Part shown: positions 40,604 through 52,029 of the stretch, piece by piece
Layout of the letters: each line of letters opens with the position of its first letter
Numbering within the stretch: position 1 is the first letter of the stretch
DNA from: Amylostereum areolatum
Taxonomy: Eukaryota; Basidiomycota; Agaricomycetes; Russulales; Stereaceae
NCBI GenBank assembly: GCA_012932865.1
Contig: SAXG01000030.1
Coordinates: 124,001-188,000, forward strand
Length of the DNA: 64,000 nucleotides
Direction of reading: 5' to 3'
The notes under the pieces: generated by a model
What the model was told of the DNA's origin: nothing
The model's database searches: none
The model's input: the letters and a program-made list of their open reading frames with translations, nothing else
Translations under genes and position numbers: made by a program

Positions 40604-40700
40604 GTTCCAGCCATCCCTTTACTTTGAGTGCTAAGGCACTGTTCTACTGCATGGTCTCGGAAGTAAGGTAGCCTCCTGAATCCGCTCAATGAAGGTATTG

Positions 40701-43329
40701 TCAGGTCCGTTGGTTACGATTCCTGCATGGTTGAGGGCGCGAAAGAGTTCTGGTTTCAGGAGGCACAATGTTTTCATTGTCTTTCTCCCCCTTCTCAAGG
40801 CCCGCTAGTCGGGAAATAGCATCGGGTTTACCCATTGTTTTGCCAGGTTTGTGGAGTAGCGTACAATGATACTCTTGTAGCTCCGTTAACCATCGTGCTT
40901 GTCTCCGATTTAGCTTCTGCGCCTTGTGGAAGTACGTGAGATTGCGATGATCCGACCAGATTTCAAACTCCTGTCGTGCCCCCATGAGGTATTGTCTCCA
41001 TTCCTCTAGCGCCGTCATGATAGCCAGTAATTCCTTGTCATAAATCTCATAGTTCCTCTCAGCTTCGCTGAGGGACTTTGAGAGGAAGGCAACCGGGTGC
41101 CATTTGCCATTGTCCTGTTGTTGCAAAAGTACCGCGCCCGTGGCATAGTCAGAGGAGTCCGCCTCGACACGGAACTGCCCCTCGTCTGTAGGGATTGCTA
41201 GAACTGGCTGCGATGTTATACGTCGCTTGAGTTCCTCAAAAGCCTCCTGCTGTGGGGTGTCCCAGACCCATTCCGTCTTCCCAGTGAGTTTAGTCATTGG
41301 GTGAGCAATGCCGCTGAAGTCCTTGATAAAGCGACGGTAGAAGTTGCAAAAGCCCAAAAACGATTGAAGTTGTTTCTTTGTTTTGGGGGCTGGCCAATTG
41401 GTGATTGCCGCGACCTTTGCTGGATCCATGCGAACCCTTCCTCCTGCCGACAATCATGCCCAGGTATTCGATTTCTGCCTTCTCAAACTCGCACTTTTCT
41501 GGCTTCAGATAGAGTTTATTTTCTCGCAGGATCCGGAGGACCTCCTTGACTATTCGACGATGTTCTTCTAGCGTATGCGTGAAGATGAGGATGTCGTCCA
41601 AATAGACGACCACAACTCCTTGGTGGATCAAGTCTTTGAACAGGTCGTTCATCATAGCTTGGAACGTAGATGGGGAGTTGGTGAGTCCAAAGAACATAAC
41701 CGTAGGCTCGTAGAGACCTTTGTTCGTGCGGAATGCAGCTTTCCATTCGTCCCCTTCTTTAATCCGAACATTGTTGTACCCCCATCGGACATCGAGCTTG
41801 GTAAAGTGCCGTGCTCCCTTAAGCTTGTCAACCAACTCTTGGATGAGCGGGAGCGGGTAACGGTTCTTTATCGTCATCTCATTGAGCTTTCGATAGTCCT
41901 GCACAGGACGTAGCGAGCCGTCTTTTTTCTTGATGAAGAAGAATGGGGAGGCCATGGGTGATTTGGACGGTTGGATCCAGCCAGATCTCAGGTTCTCTTC
42001 CAAAAAGGCATCCAGTTGCTTCTGCTCATCCAATGTGAGGGGGTAAACTTTGCAATTGACCAGTTTGAAGTTAGGAGTGAGCTCAATGGCGTGGTCCCAT
42101 GGGCGTCGCTCAGGGAGCTTGTAGAAGTCGTCTTTGTCAAAGATGTCTTTGAATTCATGGTACATCGTTGGGACCCGCTCCGAGAAGGTCTGTTCCTTTT
42201 TCTTAGTGTGCTCCTCGATTGCAATGTCTGATGCATGGGTCCGGATGTGGTAGGTTGTCTTGTAACCGTCCCAGTCAAAAGCAAACAGCTGCTCGTCCTT
42301 TTCCATGTGGACTGGCTCTTCCTCCTCTTCTTCGTCATCATCAATATTGAGAAGGGGAGGGGGACGAGAGCAACTTGTAGGGCATCGGTCAAATTCAATC
42401 GATCCTGATTTCCAGTCAATGCGAGGATTGTGCTTTTTCAGCCACTCATGTCCGATGAAGAGGTCTGTATCTCCTAGATTGGAGACTGTGAGGTCGATGT
42501 TTTCTTCATGGTCTTGAATGATTAGACGAAGCGTGACATATTCCGTGATGGGACCTCCCGCATTGAGCGTGCCGTCTGCATTTCGTACTGGAATTGGGCG
42601 AGCAGTCCGTCGCGTAGGGATGAGGTTTTCCTGCACAAACCTTGTGTTGATACACAAGCCAGTGCAACCACTGTCCAGGAGTGCAAGAGCCTTGACAATG
42701 CCCTTGGAATCTACCACCAGTTGTGTGGGAATGACCGTTTGTTCCTTAGCACTCGAGGAGCATATAAACTGCATGGGAGTGGCGAGCTCTAGTAGAGCTT
42801 GGCATGCCAATTCGTCTTCCATTCCAGTTATCTCCTTGATAGCTTCATAAGTAGCTTTGTCGCGGCGTCGATGGTGTGTCCAGATGCGAAGGATTGCGAT
42901 CGCACTTTTGGGTTTGTCTTCCCTTAAGCGACGAAGCGTCCATTGAGCCGTTCCAGGTGCCATATAACATGATTTGGGCGCCGTGCCCCTTCCATCGCAC
43001 GGCGTTGTCCCTGACTTCACAGGGTCCATATCCAAAACCGAGTCCGTATCCAAAGCTGTATCCAAAACTGAAGCCGAAACCGAAGCCATATCCAAAGCCG
43101 AAGGCTCACAAATCGAAGCCTGAGTATCTAAAATAACAACGGGACGCGTGCCCGTACCGATAGAGTCCGTAAAAGAAGTCATAATGGGGATATCCCCTGT
43201 AGTAGTACAGTCCGAATCAACAATGCACGTATGCAAACGAGAACCAGGCCACCGAGGCGCAACAAAACCAGACGAGCGAGAAATAGAAACTTGGGCTTCA
43301 GATGCCGTGTACATCGTCAGCCCTCTCAA
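40701..43329 (-). pseudogene. Retrotransposon 2 protease, reverse transcriptase and RNase H
   Basis: The protease has VKALALLDSGCTGLCINTRF and FIGHEWLKKHNPRIDWKSG. RT has FFFIKKKDGSLRPVQDYRKL, KLDVRWGYNNVRIKEG, FGLTNSPSTFQAMMND and VVVYLDDILIF. Then, across a frameshift at about 41,430, come QSFLGFCNFYRRFIKDFSGI and RNase H (VEADSSDYATGAVLLQQQ, DKELLAIMTALEEWRQYL). Near 42,960-43,140 a short tandem run encodes Asp-Thr-Asp-Ser-Val-like repeats. Confidence 0.92.
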
Positions 43330-44557
43330 AAACCCTCCTTCTTCTCCTCCACCTTTGGCTGAGCTTGAAGCGCCTCCATCACGCTTTTCCGATCGTCAGC
43401 CGACAGGCTCCTAGCCCAAGCGGTGGGCGTTTCGAATGTCTGTGCTCGAGCCTCTCGTTTTGGTGGTTCCATGTACCGGTCCCTCCCCCACATGTCTCGG
43501 ATGTTCTTCACGTCCACCCTGCAGTCCCACACCTGGTGGCCATTCTGTCCGCAATGGAAGCACCGGCCCTTAATGTCGACACGGTTGACGTCCATCGGCT
43601 GTCCTTTGCCACCATGTACCATGCCGGTTCTGTCGCGGCGCCATGGGACCTGTCCCCCTTGCTGCCCATTGGACGACCCTTGTCCTTTGGGTTTTTGGTT
43701 CTGCGTGGGGCCGCTGCGTTGAGTTTTCAGGTCCTCCCGATCCTGTCGCAGTCCATCAATCAGAATGATGCGCTCCTTGAGGTCCTCATATTTCTGAGGG
43801 ACGTGACCGCTGTCATAGATGGAGTTGATGGTCCGGTAGTAGATATTTGTGTTTAAGCAGCTGCATGAGGTGGATGGGGTCCTGCGCCATGGAGTACCCA
43901 GCCTTCCTTGCCAGTTGTTCAAACCTGGCAAAGTATTCATGGGCGGTGGTACCCTTCGTCTGTTTGAACCCGTCCAGTTCAACCGCGGCACGGTGCTGCT
44001 CATTGATGTTGGTGAAGGCGCCTTTGAGCGCTTTGTGGAAGTCCACCCAGGCGACCATGGCTCCATTAGCTAGGTGCGCATCCTCGTACTTGGCCTTCCA
44101 GGTGCGTGCTGCTTCCCCCATCATGTAGGTGAGGATGAAGAGTACTTTGTCCTTGTCCGTCACGAGGTCATCCTCAGCGGCTCGCATTTACTCCTCGCAT
44201 GACCGCATCCAGTCGTTGAAGTCCTCTCGTTTCCCAGAGAATCTTTCAGGAGTTTTCGTGTGGACCTTCTTTCGAGGGGGTCTGGCGGCGGCGGCGGCCG
44301 ACCTTCCAATTGTGCCAGGCCCAAGGGTCTTTAGACTCGTTGATGAGGGAGATGATAGTGTCGTCGCTGATGGGGATGAATTCTTGTACTTGCAAGCGCC
44401 AATCTTCCATGCACGAGCCCCCAGTCAAAATGGTTACTCTGTGCGGCAAGGGAAGATTTTGTCGAGGGAAGGTGGTTCTGTTACGAGATCGCAAGACGGT
44501 CTGCCTCAGTCTTCTCGACCTGTTGGCTGTCTCTTTGTCTAGGGGACACGAGCCCAA
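43326..44557 (-). pseudogene. Retrotransposon 2 gag
   Basis: The gag starts near 44,557 with MEDWRLQVQEFIPISDD and runs through WAWHNWKVG; frames change near 44,250. An in-frame TAA (about 44,190) precedes MRAAEDDLVTDKDKVLFILT, followed by AARTWKAKYEDAH and EYFARFEQLARKAGYSMAQD. The zinc knuckle CFHCGQNGHQVWDC is at about 43,520-43,565. Confidence 0.88.
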
Positions 44558-45088
44558 AGACTTCCTTTCGCCGCTTTCCTTTCGCCGCTTTTACTTGTTT
44601 CCTACACCAAAGGTGCACCTTCTACTGTCACTTCTGAGCTTTCAACTCCTGGTATTGGAGAGTCTCGAATAGGTGTAACGTTTCGAGGAAATGTCAAGCC
44701 GGCACCGGTATACGTGTGCACGACCACAATGTCAGGGTAACGAGTCCCGTACTCTGGGGGCAACGGTCTAGGGCGGCGCGGGCATCAGGAAAACTCCCGG
44801 TACTTGAGCCATACTTGAACTTGACAGAAGAACTTGGACTTGGAGATTATACTTGGACAGGACTTGGACTGGAAGAAAAAGACTTGGTAACTTGGTAAAA
44901 CAGAAGGACCTTGGAAGTGTACTTGGGTAGGTAGTAGTTTACTTGGATAATTAGTAGTTTACTTTCATAACTTGGTTGAAAATGCGGTTACTTACAAGTC
45001 TGATGTAAAGTCCCGACTTAGCAGATTTCGAGAGCTGATAGTCACATGACTCTTCAGTTTAGTCGACGCTCAACGCCGCATCGACTCC

Positions 45089-46306
45089 TTGTCCTCAACC
45101 ACGACATCCGTTGTCGTTGAGGACCCGGCCTCATCGCCGTTGCTGCCCCCGCCGTCGCCGCCGTTGCTACCCCCGCCGTCGCCGCCGTCAACCTCAACGC
45201 CGTCGCCGCCGTCATCGCGCTCAACACTGCATGTCCGTTGCCATCAACGGCCACGTCACCGTCACCGTCAGTGCCAGCGCATTCGCCCCTTCGACTTTTT
45301 CAACGCTCCCGTCACCTCACCGTCGCACGCAGCATCCTCGTCACCCTCGTCCTCAACGCCCACGCAACCGCCACTATCAATGCGTGCATTATTGTCGCCC
45401 CCAACCCCCTCGTCACCCTCAGCCCTCATTCCGACTCGTCATTCGTCACCCTCAGCCCTCATTCATCACCCTCTATGTTCATGCCCCCGTCAACACCAAC
45501 GCCTTTGTCGCCCAATGACTCAGCGCCCCATCGTCGACCTCAACGCCCACACTCCCATTGTCCTCAATGCTCTCATCGTCCCCAATGCCCTCGTTACTCT
45601 CAACGCCCCCGTTGCCCTCAACATTTGCGCCTTTGTCTTTGTCTATACCTGGGTCCTCCCAATGACCACACCCCGACGCGCTCAACACCGGTGCCCCGTC
45701 ACGTGCAATGTCAACGCACTCTTCACCTGCAACACCCGTACCCACGCTCTCAGTGTACGCGGTCGCGCTCTCTCAATACTCACTCCCGCACTCCATGTCG
45801 ACGTCCCCGTCACCTTCAACGCTGCCACCGGTGAGTCGCTTTCCTCTCGACCCGCCTTCACTCATGCGCTCCTGCCCCTCACTCACTCTTCGCAGGATGA
45901 TTGGATTGTGCGCACGCTGCGGCGCCTCTGTTGCCCTCAACGCCCACACCTTCCTTTCCCTCAACACCCGTGCTCTCCTCCTCTTCAACACTGTTGTCGT
46001 CCTCGGCTTCTGCGCTCTCGTCGACTCCTGCGTGTCCTCGTCGCCCTCAATGTGTATGGATTCGTCTCTCGCCCATGTACGTGCCAGCCATGTCTGTGCT
46101 TCTTTTTGATGCTCATGCACTTCCTTGATTACTCCTCCCTGCCCTCCTCCCTGATATTTTACTTCATTTCTCTGACATACTCTCTGGATCATCTTCCCCT
46201 TTCCTTTCCGCCTATCCATGATGCCATCTATCACTATACTTCTAGTGAGTGTAATACCTACTGTACTTCTATTGGTAGTATTCAGTGGAAAACAATAAAA
46301 ATATGA
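45089..46306 (+). other. Low-complexity ORF inside the nested TIR element
   Basis: A 405-codon open frame opposite to the retrotransposon. It is Pro/Ser/Thr/Leu-rich (LPPPSPPLLPPPSPP, VLNALIVPNALVTLNAPVAL) with Cys-rich and hydrophobic stretches near the end. Its openness comes from a repeat lacking stop codons (CTCAACGCC motif), and other frames are also open, so I doubt that it is a gene. Confidence 0.3.
45090..46070. repeat. Degenerate minisatellite with CTCAACGCC motif
   Basis: Pyrimidine-rich DNA in which CTCAACGCC, GTCGCCGCC and GTCACCCTC motifs recur at irregular spacings of about 9-30 bp. It forms the core of the nested TIR element. Confidence 0.6.
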
Positions 46307-46693
46307 TTTATGAAAAACATAATATGTCCTTGAGTGAAGCTTCTGAGAGCCTGGGACCCCTGGGGTAGATCCTTAACCTGGCTTGAGAGAACTTGAATTT
46401 GAACTGGGTGTACTTGGTGAGTGACTTGAGGTTCCTTGAGGCTGGCCTTGGACACCTTGGGCAAGTAGATATGTACTTGGGCCAGTAAGTGGCCCGGCTT
46501 GGCCAAGGCGCATGTTACTGGGGACTTGAGGACTTGGGGTACTTGCCCAAGGACCCCAAGTCACTGTCAAGTACCGGGAGTTTTCCTGATGGGGGAAGAA
46601 CAAGGTCAGTACCAGACGGGTACTACTACTACTACGCTACAGTACGTAGGGACGGTCGTAGGGTGGTGCAAGAGTAAACAGATCTCGAGCTTA

Positions 46694-47151
46694 TGTCAGC
46701 AACGACTAGTGCGACGGCACCAAGTTACGACACAGCTGACTAAGATGAGGACGACAGAGGGGAGCCGATCAGACACGGCGACAGACGAGGAAAGCAAGCA
46801 AAGTTGGTAGAATTGACTAGCTCGAGATAAGGAATATGTACAGCGAGAGCGAGCCTTATATACACAAGAGGAGAGAGACTTAGGTAAGCAACCGATACAC
46901 GGCGATCAGTAAGCAGACCTAGTATAAGTAAGCAGTTGTATGTAAAAGAGCACAGCATGAGTCAGTATCGTACAGCATGAGTCAAGAGAAAGGAGTCAGA
47001 CCCTGGGCCTAAGATGAGTACACGTGGGTCCGGGCGGGATATAGATGAACCGGGTCCGGGCCGAAGTGGAGCCGGACCGGTGATAAGCCAATAAGTCCTA
47101 AAGTGTGTAACCGATGTAAAGTAAAAAGAAAATTATAGACCGTTCATGACA
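46694..47151 (-). repeat. 5' LTR of retrotransposon 2
   Basis: A direct repeat of 38,697-39,155. Its outer edge is at TTCATGACA, followed by TGGCGAGTG. Confidence 0.94.
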
Positions 47152-48090
47152 TGGCGAGTGTTCATGATAATCACGAGTACTATGTTCAGGTATATCTAGG
47201 CTGTCGCTCCTCCCTTCTAATGGCTATCGCTATGACTTTCGTATTCCTCGTCACGGATGACCTTCATGTTAACTGTCGTGTATGTAACCATGCCCTCAGC
47301 GTCAACCACCATGTACAATACTAATCCCATGCCAATTACTGTAGGCTTGGATGATTTTCACTTCAGTGAGTTGTCCCCGTTGATTGCTTGTCGCAGTGTT
47401 TCTTGACCGCTCCGGGCTTGATAGATCTGCCTCGACATTGCATGCGCTTTTTCCACGTGCATGGTAGTGATCCACATGTGTGTCCCGTATAACACACCTT
47501 GGGGGACCTATCAATTTTTGCGAGACTAACTGACTCACGCCTGAGTAGAGTCGCCATTTGGGATAAGAACCGACCAGTCATGATCATCGCTATTATTACG
47601 TGGTCGTCCGTCCTCGGCCTCTACCTTCGAAGTAAGCACCTCCCGCCGTGCGCCATATCCAATATTGACGAGACAGCATTCTTTAGATATAATCAAGGTG
47701 TGTTTGACCTGCCGTCATCAACTTGAACTGAACTGTGATACTTACATCCCTCAAGCCCTACCCTCGAAAGAGTGATCTTGACAACGGCCTTCCTCCATAT
47801 CTCACTAAATGCACTACCCTCGACCCAATGCAGGCTCGCAAAGCCTCTATACTGACACTCTCCAGCTACCTTGTGCTCCTCTCTATCATGATGGTTGGTC
47901 TTCAACGTACACACGGCGCGAGCCCGTTGGTGATGTGGAGCATCCTTTATAGACAGGTGTGTCCTCGTGCCGTATTAGATGGCAGTGCATCCTCAGCTTG
48001 CTGAGATGCGTTCGGAAGAGCCTGATGTGGCTCGCCCTTGCAGTCGTATCCGAGGTTCCCATCATCGTGAGACGCTGAATCTGTTCTACT
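47152..48090 (+). pseudogene. Possible remnant of a membrane-protein gene
   Basis: Short plus-strand frames with hydrophobic stretches, notably VAIWDKNRPVMIIAIITWSS (within 47,499-47,726). This recalls the basic-aromatic loop and next helix of basidiomycete DUF6533-type multi-pass proteins. No continuous gene can be assembled and the rest looks degenerate. Very tentative. Confidence 0.2.
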
Positions 48091-48512
48091 GTCACGGATT
48101 GCTCCATTTCTCTCTTCGTTAGCAGACCTTGTACACGCGACACATCACAGCACATGACTTTCCTTCGCATCACATGCTCCAACAATGTCATTGCCCGGAC
48201 TTCCAAACGGGGTTCCGCATTCTTATCTATGACATCATTGCTCCAGACTTCCGTCCTCTGCCCCATGACTCCTTTCTTATTGTTCCCCCCGCTCGCACCA
48301 CTATCGCATCACATCGCATCATCTTTCCCACTTGTATATAAGGACAGTATCTCTTTTCCCTTTTCCTTAGACTGTCCATCTTGTCATACGGTACTGTAGC
48401 GCACGTTGCACTACCCTAGACCCCGGCACTCTCGAATCTATTGTTTCTTCTCGCTCCTCCCATCGTCACGACTTAGGTGGTTCCATCGGTCTCATAAACT
48501 GTGTTTCTGACA
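48091..48512 (+). repeat. Solo LTR of the retrotransposon 1 family, inverted
   Basis: A 422-bp copy of the 22,561/29,241 LTR in reverse orientation, TGTCACGG...TCTGACA, diverged at many sites, with no internal sequence beside it. The flanks TCTAC and TCCAC differ by one base and probably are the old 5-bp target duplication. It likely arose by LTR-LTR recombination. Confidence 0.9.
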
Positions 48513-49180
48513 TCCACGCTTCGCGTTGGGCTTCTACTCACACGCCTTCCCACAGATTATCACAAGTACTGGTCTCCGCAGTGAGCATATTCAACTATAG
48601 ATACTGTGCATTCGTGTCTGACTCGAAGCCAGCCATCCTCAGCCAGGTAAGTTTTCACGTTTCCTCTTCGACCCGGACCGAGCTCACAGCGTCGGAACTT
48701 GCACTTCTCCCAGCTCACACAGATCCCACGAGGTACATCCGAACTCACACACCCTTCAATGAGAACAATGCATCTAATTCACAGCTCATCCAACTTACTC
48801 AGTGTTAATCACGTATGTTCCGCTGTTTCATAGAAAAATCATCACCAACCATCTCAATCAGCTCCCTCGGCGCGATGCACATATATCGCGCCCTCTACAA
48901 CTTCAGCGCAACCTACGAGGTCCAATGCCAGTTCGTACATCCTTTCTGCAGCATTCTTCCTCCCTTCTAGTCATATCCTCACGCACCCCGGTATAGGATG
49001 ATCCGCGACTGGGACCAGCTTATACAGCCAGACCCATTACTGAGCCGTCACTCCATGGACCCATCGATGGGGACCAAAACACCGGCCCTTCCGCTCAAAG
49101 TCGCGGTGCATATTGCATCCGAACGGCATTAGTGCAAGACAAGGCAACCCTGTAATAGTATAAATTACCCTTCTCTGCTT
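48513..49180. other. Intergenic, no gene seen
   Basis: Small frames without domains. Checked by eye on both strands for CaaX-ending ORFs; none with a start codon. Confidence 0.4.
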
Positions 49181-49973
49181 AGACTTGTTCCCAGTCCGCT
49201 CGCATGACACACGCTTATATAAGAGGGGATGCAAGTTCTGCGAGCGGACTGGGACACACTGTCGTCCTTTTGGCGCGGTGCGTGTTTCCCCGCCAAATCA
49301 GACGGCCACTCTTCTCTTCAAAAATGGCCTCCCTCTCAAAAAAAGGTTCTCGGGGTGTTATGTTCAGAATGTGTTTTTCGAGAAGCTCTTTCAAATGGGT
49401 GTAATAACATTTGGATGGTTTTTCCCCTAAAAATGAACCTCGTTACAAAAATATCTGTAGTACCCTTCAAACTCGTCAAAACCCGTGTTGTGGACTACTG
49501 GGATGTGTCGAGTGCGCATCCCTCTTCAATTGATATCCCTCCACAATATACTGTCTGCCCGCTCTGTGAACATTTGTATACATCAGTGTGCTCTGAGGCG
49601 GCAAATTTGCTGGTCCTGCAGGACCGGGAGTAGCCTGAGGGTACATTGTGTACCGTGTTATTGAAGAGTAGTACCAATTGATTTCTTTCTGTTTGTGATA
49701 GATTTTGTAGTGAGGTTCATTTTTTGCGAAAAAACCGTCCAGATATCATACACCCATCTGAAAGAGCTCCTCGAAAAACACACTCTGAACATAACACCCC
49801 GAGAACTTTTTTTTTTGAGAGGGAGGCCGTTTTCGAAGAGAAGAGTGGCCGTCTGATTTGGCGGGGAAATGCGCGCCGCGCCAAAAGGACGACATTGTGT
49901 CCCAGTCCGCTCGCAGAACTCGCGTCCCCTCTTATATAAGTGTGTGTCATGCGAGCGGACTGGGAACGAGTCT
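49181..49973. mobile_element. Fold-back (inverted-arm) element with TATA-bearing arms
   Basis: Inverted arms of about 280 bp (49,181-49,470 and about 49,690-49,973). The outer ends are AGACTTGTTCCCAGTCC and GGACTGGGAACGAGTCT. Inside each arm a second small inverted repeat (CCCAGTCCGCTCGCA / TGCGAGCGGACTGGG) encloses TATATAAGAGGGG, so each arm can fold into its own hairpin around a TATA box. The central 220 bp is unique and non-coding. Arms are about 90% alike by eye. No clear target duplication. Confidence 0.8.
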
Positions 49974-50271
49974 ATCAACGAGGGCGTAAGTTTAGTGACG
50001 GGTACTCCAGTCAGTGGATTTCCTCGATGGGTCATTGAGCCTGGCACATTCCTTGTTGTTCTCCGTCGACAGCACTGTGATATGTAAGCGTAATGGCCAA
50101 CGAACTTCAGCTCCACGCTTTCTGACCTTAGACGCTGTATGTACGGTCCTCGTCGGATCTGCCCGATACGACGAACACAAGATCCAGTCTGTTGCATACG
50201 ACTCGATGGGCATACTAGTCACCTAACCTTGTTTTCGCAGGCTTTAACAAAGAGCACGAGCTCAGGCAAAG

Positions 50272-51491
50272 TTATACATCGTCATCCGTTGTACCGGCAG
50301 GTCTCGACGCGACGTTAAAACTGGACATGTCGGACAGATGTAAGGTCTCTCCGCCCTTTCGACGGATCATGAGTCTCCCTATGTATACCCACTTCTTGAG
50401 TGCTTCTCCCGTCACAGCGAAAGTAAAGAAACCTAACGCCATCCCGATACCGAGGTACTGCGTGAGCCTCATGATGAGCGCCTTCCAGAAGTGCTGCTCC
50501 CACTGGATCAAAGGAATCGAGCGGGGAATCCAGTCTTCGTGTGAAACGGCCCATCCTGGGTAGAATCCCCTAGGTTCTGCCTCCTTGATGTCCGCGACGA
50601 GGATAAGAATGTTCAAGGGGAGCACGATGACCATATCGACGCAACCAAGTGCCAGGATGCGGATGTACTGCGCCCTCCGACTGTCGCCTGCACTGCGATC
50701 TCCGAACTCGGAGATGTCCCTCAGCTGTCCGAGAAAGGTGCGAAAGATCCAAGCTGTTGTAGTCGTCAATATCTGGGCCTGGATGACGAGCTAAATCGAC
50801 CCACGGCAGTAAAAAGATACGGATATAACCGGACATATGACGCCCCACGAATTCCAGATAATATAGGCCAGTACCGATGTGTGCACCGGGAAACACCCAA
50901 CGGTTTCGAAGACATCGTACTGGACGCTTTGTAAAACGTGATCTGTTGTGTGGTGAACACTTCGCCGGTTCTTTGAAGTATTCATGAACGTACAGAGGCC
51001 CATCAGAATCGCCGGGATCCCAGCGGCGAAGAAGATGTCAAACCACGACACATGGTTTCGCTAGGGGCCATAAATGTGGGCGAATTTGCACGGAACCAGA
51101 GCTGCTGACCTTTTCAGCGATCTGCGTTCCGTCTCCCATCCGAGCGATGTAATACAGCTGGCGCGTAATCACGAACGTGCACGTAGGGACCCCCACGTCG
51201 GTCCCGACCATGATATGGCAGACTTTTCCGCAGCGTAAGTTTCGGGAGACACGGTGGACGGTGAGAAGCTGGGAACGCACCAATATTGCACCAGATCGGA
51301 GCCACATTATCCGCATTGTCTGACCATACAATCGCGCACGTGCCTTGCGCGACCGCAAATACAAAGACCCAAACCGCAAACATGGCTATGCCCGCATTGT
51401 AGATCATCCGCGGGGATGTCAGAAAGGGGATGACCGCGATGGCTGCCGCCGAGAAATTGAGAATGGGGACAAGCAGATGAGCTGGGTTCAT
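50272..51491 (-). CDS. STE3: STE3-type pheromone receptor R2
   Basis: A minus-strand seven-TM receptor. The start MNPAHLLVPILNF (51491) is set by alignment with the other receptors; an upstream in-frame Met at 51557 is less likely. Landmarks: IVWSDNADNVAPIWCNI, then across an intron CHIMVGTDVGVPTCTFVITR, QLYYIARM, TTDHVLQSVQYDVFETVGCF, WGVICPVISVSFYCR, GCVDMVIVLPLNILILVADI, FYPGWAVSHEDWIPRSIPLI and LGIGMALGFFTFAVTG. The tail ends PAGTTDDDV. Five or so introns at positions shared with R4, to which it is closest in sequence. No lesion visible. Confidence 0.9.
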
Positions 51492-52029
51492 GAGTGAGAT
51501 AAACAGAAGGCAAGGGGGAGCGGTGAGTTTTATACTTGTCGAGGTCTCGAAGATCAAATCTTAACTTTAGGTTGAATCAGAACCTGTGACGGTCAGATCC
51601 CGCTTTGCACAGTTCCTTCGTCGGAACTCGCATTCCTATACGCAATCGTCGTGGTGCAGATCGTTCCGCATTTCCGTCCTTGTACCTAATCAAAGCCGGG
51701 AGACACACACCGTACCCCCCTTGATATTGCTTAATATTGAGATGTGGGGTCAGTTCATGGGAGATCGGAAGGTAGAAATACTTCGAGAGTACCAGATACC
51801 GAGAGGCCATGGCTGTCGACGGACAGGAATCCTGACCCAGGGAATGGAAGCGGCACCGCTCAATTCCAAAGTAAAACGTGATAGGATGATAGCTACACGT
51901 CCCTTTCGTGCCCTGCGTATGAGAATCGCGAGACCGAAGCGAGGGACTCCTGTCGTTCCAGTGTTACTTGTCTACGGAAGCAAAACCCAACTGGCGTCAT
52001 CAACAATTCCACAATAAGAGGTAACGGTC
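51492..52029. other. R2-R3 intergenic region
   Basis: Contains the R2 promoter and R3 3' flank. No pheromone-precursor-like ORF seen on either strand. Confidence 0.45.

Larger units (their letters stand above)
44783..46591. mobile_element. Nested TIR element with subterminal ACTTGG repeats
   Basis: A 1,809-bp segment bounded by a perfect 25-bp inverted repeat starting CATCAGGAAAACTCCCGGTA. About 150-250 bp next to each end is packed with ACTTGG/ACTTGA in inverse orientation at the two ends, resembling transposase-binding subterminal repeats of CACTA or hAT elements. GGG lies on both sides, a possible 3-bp duplication. The interior holds a degenerate repeat and a 405-codon plus-strand frame but no recognised transposase. 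Confidence 0.75.
38697..47151 (-). mobile_element. Ty3/gypsy LTR retrotransposon 2 (chromovirus), defective, with nested insertion
   Basis: An 8.5-kb element on the minus strand with about 458-bp LTRs (TGTCAG...TGACA). It carries gag with zinc knuckle, protease, RT, RNase H, integrase and chromodomain, each broken by frameshifts or stops. The purine run AAGGAAGGGGTGA (coding sense) abuts the 3' LTR. A 1.8-kb inverted-repeat element (44,783-46,591) is nested in the leader. The LTRs differ at more sites than those of element 1, so it is probably older. Flanking 5-bp sequences (GGTGT, TGGCG) do not match. Confidence 0.92.

Noticed and set aside
45089..46306. 405-codon ORF as a real gene
   Set aside because: It is made of a pyrimidine-rich repeat without stop codons; overlapping frames are open too.
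38697..47151. Treating 38,697-47,151 as intact retrotransposon coding sequence
   Set aside because: Gag has an in-frame TAA, and RT, integrase and chromodomain lie in different frames.
48601..48621. Cys-Ile-Arg-Val before a stop as a CaaX end
   Set aside because: An in-frame stop lies three codons upstream, so there is no precursor ORF.
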